Source of the DNA: JACJXF01 sp038316435
GTDB lineage: Bacteria > Bacteroidota > Bacteroidia > Bacteroidales > GCA-2748055
Length of the DNA stretch: 64,000 bases
Direction: 5' to 3'
Assembly (NCBI GenBank): GCA_038316435.1
Contig: JBBQAQ010000017.1
Location: 8,753 to 72,752, forward strand
A model generated the notes under the pieces. The model was not told the origin of the DNA and made no database searches. It saw only the letters and a program-made list of their open reading frames with translations. The position numbers and the translations under genes were made by a program. Positions within the stretch are counted from its first letter, which is position 1. Each line of letters starts with the position of its first letter. Positions 45,907 through 54,717 of this stretch are shown in pieces.

Positions 45907-47361
45907 TTACTTCTTAGGAATTGCTGCCAGAGTTTCAACAAGGAAATTATAGAATTTTTCTACTGTAGCAATGTTAACTTTCTCATCCGGTGAATGAGGA
46001 TATCTGATTGTCGGGCCGAATGAAATAAGCTCCATTTTTGGGTATGCTGCGCCAATGATGCCGCATTCAAGGCCGGCATGGATAACTTTTACTTCCGGAG
46101 TTTTTCCGTATTTTTTCAGATAAACATCCTTCATCGTTTTCAGAATTAATGAATTTACATTGGGTCTCCATCCTGGATACGTTCCATTATGAACAACTTC
46201 CATTCCACCAAGCTCCATAACCGACTGAGTCATATGTCCCAGACTGAACTTAGCCGAATCAACGGAACTGCGAAGCAGACACTGAATTTTTATTTCTCCT
46301 TTTTCGGCTTTTACAATAGCAAGGTTCGTTGATGTTTCCACGATATCAGGAATTTCAGGACTCATGCGCATTGCAGCATTTGGAATTCCATATACAACTT
46401 TTATCAGATTCTTCTGTGCGCTGGCTTCCATAACTTTCGCAGGCATTTCGGTAGTTACAGCTTCAATTTTTACTCCCTGATCCGGAGTAGCAAACTCAAG
46501 ACTGAACATTTCCTGGCATTCAGTTACAAGAGCCACTAACTTTTCTTTATTTGCAGACGGAATTACAACCACAGCAAATGATTCACGAGGTATTGCATTT
46601 CTTAAACTTCCGCCTTCGAGGGAAGAAATTCTGAGATCTAGGTTTTGAGCCGCCCACAAAAAACGGTTCATTATTTTATTGGCATTACCTCGACCAAGGT
46701 TAATATCCAAGCCTGAGTGTCCACCTTTTAAACCTGTAACAGAAACCTTGAATGCCAGCATTCCTGACGGAAATGATTCTTCAGCGTATTTCAAAGTTCC
46801 GGTAGTATTCATCCCACCGGCACATCCAATGTAAAGTTCACCTTCATCTTCAGAATCGAGATTTAACAGAATATCGCCCTTCAAAAGTCCGGATTTAAGC
46901 TCAAATGCGCCTGTCATGCCAGTTTCCTCATCAATAGTTAGCAAAACTTCAAGTGGCCCGTGTGTTAGGGTTTTGTCTTTTAAAACCGCCATTGCTGCTG
47001 CAACTCCAATTCCATTGTCTGCACCAAGTGTAGTACCATTGGCTTTCACCCATTCACCATCAACAACTGTCTCAATCGGATCTTTCTCAAAATCGTGTTT
47101 TTTATCAGAATTCTTCTGAGGAACCATATCAAGATGCCCCTGAAGAACAACGCCCATAAGGTTCTCCATACCGGGGGATGCTGGTTTTCGGATAATTACG
47201 TTTCCGGCACTATCAACAATTGTTTCCAAACCAAGACTGGTTCCGAAAGCTTTTGCCCATGCTGCGGCCTTTTCTTCTTTTTTAGAGGGACGAGGGATCT
47301 GTGTTAATTCGTGAAATATTTCCCACAATGATGTTGGTTTAAGAGATTTAATAGTATTCAT
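45907..47361 (-). CDS. pepD: Aminoacyl-histidine dipeptidase (peptidase M20/PepD)
   Basis: This 484-residue cytosolic metallopeptidase splits dipeptides such as Xaa-His. The N-terminus (LWEIFHELTQIPRPSKKEE) is typical. The zinc motifs are GVVLQGHLDMVPQ (His-x-Asp), GTTLGADNGIGVAAAMAV and LLTIDEETGMTGAFEL, and the C-terminal ligand region is VIHAGLECGIIGAAYP followed by ISFGPTIRYPHSPDE. Length agrees with E. coli PepD (485). The nearby OPT transporter, two genes upstream on the same strand, suggests a small peptide-use group. Confidence 0.95.
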   Translation of the reverse strand: MNTIKSLKPTSLWEIFHELTQIPRPSKKEEKAAAWAKAFGTSLGLETIVDSAGNVIIRKPASPGMENLMGVVLQGHLDMVPQKNSDKKHDFEKDPIETVVDGEWVKANGTTLGADNGIGVAAAMAVLKDKTLTHGPLEVLLTIDEETGMTGAFELKSGLLKGDILLNLDSEDEGELYIGCAGGMNTTGTLKYAEESFPSGMLAFKVSVTGLKGGHSGLDINLGRGNANKIMNRFLWAAQNLDLRISSLEGGSLRNAIPRESFAVVVIPSANKEKLVALVTECQEMFSLEFATPDQGVKIEAVTTEMPAKVMEASAQKNLIKVVYGIPNAAMRMSPEIPDIVETSTNLAIVKAEKGEIKIQCLLRSSVDSAKFSLGHMTQSVMELGGMEVVHNGTYPGWRPNVNSLILKTMKDVYLKKYGKTPEVKVIHAGLECGIIGAAYPKMELISFGPTIRYPHSPDEKVNIATVEKFYNFLVETLAAIPKK

Positions 47362-47432
47362 ATAGTTTTTTCTTTAAACAATTATTAATTTTCAAATTCC
47401 TGCGAATCGATATTCAAGCTTAAAGTTCTGAT

Positions 47433-47804
47433 TTACTGCAAAATCTGTTTGAATGTAATATACCTCCAATCGTACAATAAAGACATAAACTTCGAAACAC
47501 GTTCATCCGCTTCATCAAAAGAAACTGACTTTTCGCCAAGTTGTTGTTTAACTGCTAGGGTTATTTCTGAAACTGTCTTATCCCCTGAAATATTTTCCCA
47601 GCTTAAACTTCCCAGCTCATCCAATTTAATCCTGTAAAAGAGTTTACTGGTTCGTGGAAAAAGATTGTGTACCCATTTGCTTTCAAATTTAGGTGCCAGA
47701 ATTACAACTTTTCCTTCCACAACATCATGCCCATATACCCTGATTGGAATAAGGTCCGAAGCACTGGTTGCTTTTAAAATCTTTCTCCTTTGAAAATAAT
47801 TCAT
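47433..47804 (-). CDS. PqqD-like (RiPP recognition element type) small protein
   Basis: This 123-residue protein matches the PqqD fold. It has an N-terminal beta-rich part (VVEGKVVILAPKFES) and then the family core: LDELGSLSWENISGDKTVSEI, followed by a helix (VKQQLGEKSVSFDEADERVSKFM) and a final strand-like end (WRYITFKQIL). PqqD-type domains bind leader peptides of ribosomally made natural products, but no precursor peptide, radical SAM or cyclodehydratase gene is in the neighbourhood. Orphan copies are common in Bacteroidota and their role is unknown. It lies between pepD and the OPT transporter on the same strand. Confidence 0.75.
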   Translation of the reverse strand: MNYFQRRKILKATSASDLIPIRVYGHDVVEGKVVILAPKFESKWVHNLFPRTSKLFYRIKLDELGSLSWENISGDKTVSEITLAVKQQLGEKSVSFDEADERVSKFMSLLYDWRYITFKQILQ

Positions 47805-47833
47805 CTTTCAATTACAGAATTAAATGTATTCAG

Positions 47834-47841
47834 CAAACTTA
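47834..47841 (-). promoter_or_regulatory. Candidate -7 element for the PqqD-like gene
   Basis: The minus strand reads TAAGTTTG, an exact match to TAnnTTTG, about 30 bases before the start codon at 47804. Confidence 0.5.
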
Positions 47842-47859
47842 AAGTTAAAAATCAAAATT

Positions 47860-49953
47860 TTACATGGCAGCTGGTGGAGCCGGTTCATCAGGGCTACCAG
47901 CTTTCCTAAGTGGCAAACTTACCATTCCCCATGCAATCAGAGAAAGTACAGCAAGACCGATTAGATAAGATGGGTGATTGAAAACCGCTGAAGGGAATTT
48001 ATCGAATGCTGCGAAGATCGCAAATACAAGACCCATCAAGGCTTCACCAGCAATTAAACCGGAGGCAATGAGGACGCCCACATTTTCGCTTCGTGTTTTC
48101 TGAGCTTCATTGTGATTTCTTTTCTCCGCAAAAACGTTCAGAAGTCCTTTGATCATTCCACCCATAAATATGGCGAAAGTAGTTTGAAGAGGAAGATACA
48201 TCCCAACAAAAACAAGCATCGGACTTTGAACTCTCATAATAATGAATCCTATTCCCAGAAGCATTCCGGTGATTACCAGAGGCCACGCCATCTCACCTCC
48301 CACGATACCCTGCGAAAGCAATGCCATTAAGTTAGCTTGAGGCGCGGAAAGTTCCTTCGAGCCAAATCCCCCGATATATCCTTCTTTCAGACCTGTATTG
48401 ATATCACCCTGGTTCAGATACGATAAAACGAAAAACATAACAGCACCGGCCGCAACAACTCCGATGATATCGCCAAGCTGCATACGCCAAGGTGTTCCAC
48501 CAAGAATATGTCCGGCTTTTAGATCCTGTAGCATCTCCCCTGCAACCGCCGCGGAAACACATACAATTGCGGCAACACCCAATGTAGCTGCCACACCTTC
48601 ATTACCTTTTACGCCAAGGATTACCATTATCAGTGCGGTAACCACGAGTGCCGTAAGTGTAAGTCCGGAAATTGGATTATTGCTGGATCCCATGATGCCG
48701 ACAAGGTAACCGGAAACCGCAGCAAAGAAAAATGCGAGGATAATCATCACAGTTGCAGCAACAATAGCCACCAATAATGAAGTATTAAAAATAAAGAAGG
48801 TAATTGCAAAAGTAGCAATGGCAACAGCCAGAATTCCAAGCATGATCCAGCTAAAGGAAATATCCTTTTCATTTCTGGGAACACCGGTATCAATGCCGGA
48901 AGCAGCCTTTTTTACATCATCTATCGAACGACTTACTCCAGCAAAAAGGCTTTTTCTCATCCGGTAAAGTGTGAAAACGGCCGAAACAAGCATACCGCCT
49001 ATTGCCATTGGGCGAACAATAAATCTCCAAACCGAATAAGCCTTTTCAATCCATACCTTCTGTAAGGCAGCGTCTTTGCTTATTCCTTCGGTCTGTGCCA
49101 TCATGGCAGCAATGCCATCAATATCAATCTGCGGACCAAGAAAATACAGAATAATCGGAGTTAATAGTCCCCAGGCAAGTACACTACCACTGAAGTTTAG
49201 GGATGCGAGACGTGGCCCGATTATATACCCAACACCAACGTAAGCAGGCGATATTGCGGGTGATCCGGCTAAAGCTCCTCCTTTTCCGAAAACGCCAATT
49301 TTATCTCCAAAGAAACTTCCTAAACCTGTGATTCCCTGTTTTCCAAAAACAATGAATCTTTCCCAATAATCCGCAAAAATGCTAAACTTTGCAAGTAAGG
49401 TAACCACCGCTCCTACTGCCATTGAGCCAAATAAGTATTTTGAACCACTACCTGCCTGACTGCCTGACTTGTGAATTTCGGCTGCGGCAACAGATTCAGG
49501 AAAAGGTAGTTCTGCATCATCTACCATTACTTTTCTCAAAAGAGCAACGAACATAATCCCAAGGATTCCACCGGCGATGAGAATTGCTGTGGTTATGCCA
49601 TACGTGAAAAAATTATCCACTTCAATTCCTTGTTGCTTTTTCTGGAGATACACTATATAAAATGCAGGAATTGTGAAAATGGCACCTGCAGCTACCGATT
49701 CACCAATTGAACCAACGGTACGGGCGAAGTTTTCTTCCAGAATGCTTCCACGCATTGCTTTAATAAGAGCCATTCCGATGACAGCCGCCGGGTAAGTAGC
49801 TGCGATTGTCATTCCTGCTTTCAACCCAAGATATGCATTCGCCGCACCTAGCACAACTGCCAGTACAAGACCAATTATTAAAGCCCGGACGGTGAATTCA
49901 GCCATGTTGGTTTCGGCCGATACAAAAGGAACAAATTTTTTCTGTTGTGCCAT
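47860..49953 (-). CDS. OPT family oligopeptide transporter
   Basis: This 697-residue polytopic inner-membrane protein of the oligopeptide transporter superfamily has about 15-16 hydrophobic segments. Recognisable family stretches are FTVRALIIGLVLAVVLGAAN, AYLGLKAGMTIAATYPAAVI, GSIGESVAAGAIFTIPAFYI, ELPFPESVAAAEIHKSG and VGVGYIIGPRLASLNFSGS, then LKAGHILGGTPWRMQLGDII. It probably imports small peptides with protons. It lies two genes upstream of pepD, so uptake and hydrolysis of short peptides may be linked. A TACATTTA -7-like element on the minus strand is at 49981-49988. Confidence 0.94.
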   Translation of the reverse strand: MAQQKKFVPFVSAETNMAEFTVRALIIGLVLAVVLGAANAYLGLKAGMTIAATYPAAVIGMALIKAMRGSILEENFARTVGSIGESVAAGAIFTIPAFYIVYLQKKQQGIEVDNFFTYGITTAILIAGGILGIMFVALLRKVMVDDAELPFPESVAAAEIHKSGSQAGSGSKYLFGSMAVGAVVTLLAKFSIFADYWERFIVFGKQGITGLGSFFGDKIGVFGKGGALAGSPAISPAYVGVGYIIGPRLASLNFSGSVLAWGLLTPIILYFLGPQIDIDGIAAMMAQTEGISKDAALQKVWIEKAYSVWRFIVRPMAIGGMLVSAVFTLYRMRKSLFAGVSRSIDDVKKAASGIDTGVPRNEKDISFSWIMLGILAVAIATFAITFFIFNTSLLVAIVAATVMIILAFFFAAVSGYLVGIMGSSNNPISGLTLTALVVTALIMVILGVKGNEGVAATLGVAAIVCVSAAVAGEMLQDLKAGHILGGTPWRMQLGDIIGVVAAGAVMFFVLSYLNQGDINTGLKEGYIGGFGSKELSAPQANLMALLSQGIVGGEMAWPLVITGMLLGIGFIIMRVQSPMLVFVGMYLPLQTTFAIFMGGMIKGLLNVFAEKRNHNEAQKTRSENVGVLIASGLIAGEALMGLVFAIFAAFDKFPSAVFNHPSYLIGLAVLSLIAWGMVSLPLRKAGSPDEPAPPAAM

Positions 49954-50269
49954 ATAATGTAGTTTTAGTTTTTTCAGGCATAAATGTAATAAACTTAAGC
50001 TAATTCATTTATCGATTTGCTGAATTATTCAATGGTTCAATGGTTCAATTGAAAAAGTGCGAAGTTAATGGCGTAAAAAATGCTTAGCGTTTTTCTTGGC
50101 GTATTGGCGTTTAACCCTTCAAGACAGAAAAAAAATCGCGAAGATTTCTATTTTGTTTTGTACCTATAAGCCATAATGCACAATAGACCACGTTTAATCA
50201 TTCTGGAAAAAATTTCACCGATTTAGTTATCAGCACATTTTTCAATATCTTTTCTCCTATATTCGCACT
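49954..50269. repeat. Intergenic stretch with short tandem repeats
   Basis: This 316-base gap between divergent genes holds an 8-bp tandem repeat (TTCAATGG, TTCAATGG, TTCAATTG at 50028-50051). About 40 bases further on is a degenerate GCGT-rich run (TTAGCGTTT, TTGGCGTAT, TGGCGTTTA). No open reading frame or structured RNA was recognised. A TATATTCG -7-like element for the DMT gene lies at 50258-50265. Confidence 0.55.
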
Positions 50270-51202
50270 ATGCAAGTTCCAAAATCAAATCTTTCCACCT
50301 TCGCCGGAATAATGGCAATACTTATGTGGAGCAGCAACGTGGCCTTTTCTAAGATGGCTATGAATGATCTTGGCGCATTCAGCGCAGCTTTTTACATTTA
50401 TTTTTTTGCCGGACTGGTTAATATCATAATCCTGTTAGCTGTTTCAGGAAAAAGCCAATTACTAATTCAGTTTAAATCTCTGCCTTTGAAATACTATCTT
50501 CAAACTGGAGTATTCTTTGTTTTTAATAATGTATTTTTCTATCTCGCCCTCGGACTTGCAAAAAATAATGAAGAGCTGGTAGTGGTGGCATTGATAAATT
50601 ACCTCTGGCCTGTTCTCATTGCAGTTTTCAGAGTCCCGATATATCATGTGAAAATAAGGCCCTGGTTATTTTATCCGGGGATTACAGCCGCACTTTTCGG
50701 TATAGTATTAGCTCTTCTTCAAGGATATGAAGCAAAGGAACTATTAAGAATAGCTGCTGCATTGGATGATAACTTCCTTGCCTTTCTTTTCGCACTAATT
50801 GGAGCCGTATCGTGGGCTGTGTATTCCAACCTGATAAAAAAGAATGGTTCAAAAGATGATGGAGTTGCATTACCGATAGTTTTCATTTTAAGTGGACTTA
50901 TATTTTTTGTCATCCAATTGTTCTCCAGCGATAGTCACACTTTTAGTTTATTTCCACTTATCAGCAATCCAAGTCTGATTTACACAATCATTGGCCCTAC
51001 AAGTCTTGGCTACCTGTTCTGGTTTTTCGCCATGAAAAACGGAAACAGAAATCTGGTAACTTCCCTTTCATATATGATTCCACTCGGTTCTGTTTTTCTA
51101 GTGGGAATTATTCATAACATACCCGTAAAACCTTTGTTTTGGGTCTCTGCAATACTCATTATTTCAGGTGCTATTTTGGGGATGAAGGCAGTAAAAGAAT
51201 AG
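50270..51202 (+). CDS. DMT superfamily (EamA) transporter, YddG-like
   Basis: This 310-residue protein has ten predicted membrane helices in two EamA repeats. The first repeat starts FAGIMAILMWSSNVAFSK and the second starts FLAFLFALIGAVSWAVYSNL. The late motif SYMIPLGSVFLVGII is typical of the family. The overall arrangement resembles the aromatic amino-acid exporter YddG, but the substrate is not certain. The candidate -7 element ends only four bases before the ATG, which would make a leaderless or nearly leaderless message. Confidence 0.88.
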   Translation: MQVPKSNLSTFAGIMAILMWSSNVAFSKMAMNDLGAFSAAFYIYFFAGLVNIIILLAVSGKSQLLIQFKSLPLKYYLQTGVFFVFNNVFFYLALGLAKNNEELVVVALINYLWPVLIAVFRVPIYHVKIRPWLFYPGITAALFGIVLALLQGYEAKELLRIAAALDDNFLAFLFALIGAVSWAVYSNLIKKNGSKDDGVALPIVFILSGLIFFVIQLFSSDSHTFSLFPLISNPSLIYTIIGPTSLGYLFWFFAMKNGNRNLVTSLSYMIPLGSVFLVGIIHNIPVKPLFWVSAILIISGAILGMKAVKE

Positions 51203-51329
51203 GATAATCTCCCTCTGGAATCCTTAAATTCATCATTGAGTATTCCTCAAGGCCATTCCCCTTCCGCTCATGCTCTCTTGTTAATTATTAATTTTTTTCT
51301 ACATTTGAAGACTCATCAAAACTGCTTCT

Positions 51330-52616
51330 ATGAGAAAAGCATATCTCTTACTGATCTTGTTTGCAGTTTCATTGCAGGCATTCACTCAATTTTCCTCCCT
51401 CGAAAAAAAACTATTCGAACTTCCCGATGTAATTTTCTCAAGAGTGGAAGCTCCTCTGGATTTCGATGCATCTTATGAACTGTCTGTAAAACAACCCATT
51501 GATCACAATAACCCAGGAAAAGGATATTTCTACCAAAGAGTTTTTCTGTCGCACAAGGGATTTGAAAACCTAGTGGTATTTGTAACAGAAGGCTATGAGC
51601 AACCCAGAATATACAGGAACGAACTAACCACTTTACTACACGCTAACCAGATAGAAGTTGAACATCGCTATTTCGGTATCAGTAAACCCGATTCGCTTAT
51701 TTGGAATTACCTAAATTTAGAACAGGAAGCTGCTGACTTACATCATATTAACCAGTTATTAAAGGGGATTTATTCAGGTAAATGGGTAAGTACTGGAATA
51801 AGTAAAGGAGGGCAAAATAGTATCTATTACCGTTACTTTTATCCTGACGATGTTGCTGCGACAATTCCATATGTTGCTCCACTCAATCTGGCATTGGGAG
51901 ATGAGCGGATTTACAAATTTCTTGACACAGTAAATACAGCAGAATGCCGAAAGAAAATTAAAGATTTTCAGATTCGAATCCTTAAGAACCGCGAAAAGGT
52001 CTTACCTCTTGTTCATTGGTACAGCAAAGGAAAAGGACTTGAATTTACCTATCTTACTTTTGAACAGGCCTTCGAATACAGCGTTCTGGAATATTCATTT
52101 TCATTTTTTCAATGGGGACACTCTGTAAGCGAAATCCCATCGGATACTTCTTCACTCGAAGTGGCTGTTAACCACCTTTTTGCAGTTTCCGACATCGACT
52201 TTTTTGCAGACGAAACCATGAAAAAATTTGAATCGCATTATTACCAGGCTGGTAAGGAAGTTGGATACTACTCATACAGAACGGATGATTTCAAGGAACT
52301 TTTAAAAGCTCTCCCCCTAAAACCATACCCAAGCGCTGTTTTTACTCCGGGAAAAATGAAAGTCGAGTATAATTCAACGCTTTCAAAAAAAGTGTATGAC
52401 TGGACTCAGACTAGCGGAAATAACTTCATCTATATATATGGCGCCGGCGATACATGGTCAGCTACTTCAGTGCCAGTTTCATCAAAAACAAATTCAGTAT
52501 GGTTTTTTCTTAAGGATGCAAGCCACGGCTCAGCAAGAATCCGAAACATGAATATTGCACAACGTGCACTTTTTGTAACTACTCTTGAAAAATGGCTTAA
52601 TCTGGAAATCGAGTAA
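51330..52616 (+). CDS. Secreted tripeptidyl aminopeptidase, peptidase family S37 (PS-10 type)
   Basis: This 428-residue protein has a signal peptide (MRKAYLLLILFAVSLQAFTQ) and an alpha/beta-hydrolase fold of the PS-10/S37 family, which removes tripeptides from peptide N-termini. The likely catalytic triad is Ser158 in VSTGISKGGQNS, Asp374 in YGAGDTWSAT and His399 in KDASHGSARIRN. Family patterns SVKQPIDHNNP, YEQPRIYRNELT and EVEHRYFGIS are present. It lacks a T9SS domain, so it is probably periplasmic. The next gene starts 27 bases downstream. Confidence 0.9.
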   Translation: MRKAYLLLILFAVSLQAFTQFSSLEKKLFELPDVIFSRVEAPLDFDASYELSVKQPIDHNNPGKGYFYQRVFLSHKGFENLVVFVTEGYEQPRIYRNELTTLLHANQIEVEHRYFGISKPDSLIWNYLNLEQEAADLHHINQLLKGIYSGKWVSTGISKGGQNSIYYRYFYPDDVAATIPYVAPLNLALGDERIYKFLDTVNTAECRKKIKDFQIRILKNREKVLPLVHWYSKGKGLEFTYLTFEQAFEYSVLEYSFSFFQWGHSVSEIPSDTSSLEVAVNHLFAVSDIDFFADETMKKFESHYYQAGKEVGYYSYRTDDFKELLKALPLKPYPSAVFTPGKMKVEYNSTLSKKVYDWTQTSGNNFIYIYGAGDTWSATSVPVSSKTNSVWFFLKDASHGSARIRNMNIAQRALFVTTLEKWLNLEIE

Positions 52617-52643
52617 TCTAAGAATTTTAAAATAGAAACGTCT

Positions 52644-53093
52644 ATGAAAACAGATCAATATAAAGTCCTAAAAGCATTTCATGAAGACAAGAATTGCGCA
52701 CAAGCCGTTCTTCTGGGCTTTGCCGATCGCTTTCAGATTCAGGAAGATCATGCATTAAGCATTGCATCAGGTTTTGGTGCAGGTATGGGTCGCCTTCAGA
52801 GAACTTGTGGAGTTGTTTCAGGTGCATATATGGTTATCGGACTTTACGCCGGTACAAAATCAGTTAATAATGCTGAAAGAAAAGAAACTGCTTATTCCAT
52901 GATTCGTGAATTCACAAAAAGGTTTGAAGAGGTGCATGGAACATCAGCCTGTGCTGATCTTCTGCATTGCGATCTGAATACTAAGGAAGGACAGGCGGAA
53001 TTCGAAAACAGTCATTTCAAGGAGAATATTTGCGAAAAATGTATTCAGCATTCGCTTGATATACTTGATGATTTGATGGAAGAGTATAATTAA
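52644..53093 (+). CDS. C_GCAxxG_C_C family protein
   Basis: This 149-residue protein carries the spaced cysteine pattern of the C_GCAxxG_C_C family: NCAQAV (Cys18), GFGAGMGRLQRTCGVVSGA (Cys55), SACADLLHCD (Cys103 and Cys109) and ICEKC (Cys130 and Cys133). The family is thought to be redox-active or metal-binding and often occurs near membrane or redox proteins; the biochemical role is not known. It has no signal peptide. It lies 27 bases after the S37 peptidase and may share its transcript. Confidence 0.88.
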   Translation: MKTDQYKVLKAFHEDKNCAQAVLLGFADRFQIQEDHALSIASGFGAGMGRLQRTCGVVSGAYMVIGLYAGTKSVNNAERKETAYSMIREFTKRFEEVHGTSACADLLHCDLNTKEGQAEFENSHFKENICEKCIQHSLDILDDLMEEYN

Positions 53094-53319
53094 AAAACTC
53101 CTTCAGTCTAAAATTAGAAAAGTGCTTTGTTGTTTCTTGTTATTTCATCACTCAGTCACATATTTAATATAAGAATTCCACTATTCTATTTGATAAAATT
53201 TGAGATTGATGTAATTTATTATTAATTAGCCACTTAAGCATATAAATGGAATAATTATCTGCCGATTTTTGTTGATTAGATTTATTTTACTTTAAATTTA
53301 GACACTCTAAAAACTTCTA

Positions 53320-54639
53320 ATGAAGAATAAACCAATTCCCGAAGGTTACCTGTTTACAAGGTCCTATACCAATTACGTATTTGTTTTGCTCTTTCTGCTG
53401 TACATGTTCGACTATGTCGACCGTATGATCATAACCTCCCTCTTCCCCTTTCTTAAAGCAGACTGGAACCTTACCGACACACAATGCGGTTTGATGGTTT
53501 CTGCCGTTTATTGGTCAATTGTTTTGTTTACAATACCAATTTCAATACTGGTTGACCGTTGGAGCAGAAGAAAAACGATCGGATTTATGGCAATACTTTG
53601 GAGTATTGCAACTGCTGCTGGAGCTTTTACAAAGTCTTATTCTCAGCTTTTCTCAACAAGAACCGCAATTGGTATTGGAGAAGCCGGTTATGCACCCGGA
53701 GGTTCAGCAATGATATCAGGTATGTACCCTGTGCGCAAAAGAGCCTGGATGATGGGCTTATGGAACGCTTCTATTCCACTTGGAAGTGCCATTGGTATTG
53801 CCTTAGGAGGGGTTGTCGCAACTTATTGGGGCTGGCGTCACGCTTTGGGAATTGTTGCTGTCCCCGGATTAATTATCGGTATCCTGTTTCTTTTTGTGAA
53901 AGATTACAAAACTGTGAGCCTTGAAAAAACTGATAATCCTTCCGGTGATATTAAAACTGATAAAAAAACAGAGCGTAAAAAGGTGAGAATGAATGTTTTA
54001 GACATTGTCAGAGAGTTTCTCCGTAAACCCTCATTAATTTTAACATACTTTGCTATGGCAGGAGTAGTATTTACAACTACTTCTTTGCTTACCTGGTTAC
54101 CTACTTATTTTCACAGGGTACAAGATATTCCTGAAAGTTCTGCAGGCATGAAAGCCAGTGCTGTTATGCTGCTGGCCATAATCGGCGCTCCACTTGGAGG
54201 ATATTTATCAGACAGATGGAGGAAAAAACGAATTAATGCACGACTATTATTCCCTACAATAACCACATTACTTTCGGCAATCATTTTGTTTCTTGCGTTT
54301 ACAGTCTTCAAAGATAAAGCCCAGTATGCATTACTTTTATCTCTCGGAATATGTATAACTGCTTTTCTTTCTGCCGCAGCTGCAGTAACTCAGGATCTTG
54401 TTCATGCCGGACTTCGGGCATTTTCATATGCAATTGCAGTTGTTGTTCAAAACCTTTTGGGTGCCTCACTCGGACCAATAGTTATGGGTGCTATCTCTGA
54501 CAGGTCCAACATTCAGACTGCTTTTTCTTTTCTGCCAATCGCCCTTGTAATATCTTCCGTTCTATTCTTCGCCGGTTCTTTTTATTATGAACGTGACTTA
54601 AAACTAGTTGAAAAAATTGAACTCGAGGTAAAAGAATAG
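53320..54639 (+). CDS. MFS transporter, Spinster-like
   Basis: This 439-residue major facilitator protein has 12 membrane helices. Features are LLYMFDYVDRMIITSLFPFL, the motif-A-like LVDRWSRRKTIGF, TRTAIGIGEAGYAPGGSAMI and LGGYLSDRWRKKRINAR. It groups by pattern with the Spinster-type MFS branch that moves lipids, organic anions or sugars. Substrate is unknown. The 226 bases upstream hold no gene; a -7-like TAAATTTA lies about 25 bases before the start. Confidence 0.88.
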   Translation: MKNKPIPEGYLFTRSYTNYVFVLLFLLYMFDYVDRMIITSLFPFLKADWNLTDTQCGLMVSAVYWSIVLFTIPISILVDRWSRRKTIGFMAILWSIATAAGAFTKSYSQLFSTRTAIGIGEAGYAPGGSAMISGMYPVRKRAWMMGLWNASIPLGSAIGIALGGVVATYWGWRHALGIVAVPGLIIGILFLFVKDYKTVSLEKTDNPSGDIKTDKKTERKKVRMNVLDIVREFLRKPSLILTYFAMAGVVFTTTSLLTWLPTYFHRVQDIPESSAGMKASAVMLLAIIGAPLGGYLSDRWRKKRINARLLFPTITTLLSAIILFLAFTVFKDKAQYALLLSLGICITAFLSAAAAVTQDLVHAGLRAFSYAIAVVVQNLLGASLGPIVMGAISDRSNIQTAFSFLPIALVISSVLFFAGSFYYERDLKLVEKIELEVKE

Positions 54640-54663
54640 CTTTCAGATTAATCAAAATTGATT

Positions 54664-54671
54664 ACCTTTGC
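54664..54671 (+). promoter_or_regulatory. Candidate -7 element for the ABC-F gene
   Basis: TACCTTTG matches TAnnTTTG exactly and lies 46 bases before the start codon. Confidence 0.5.
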
Positions 54672-54717
54672 GCCCTGATTAAAAATTTTCAGGCTCAAAT
54701 AAAATTTTGATTAATAA

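Noticed and set aside
49954..50269. CRISPR-like repeats from the TTCAATGG tandem
   Set aside because: The units are 8 bp and directly adjacent without spacers, and no cas genes are present.
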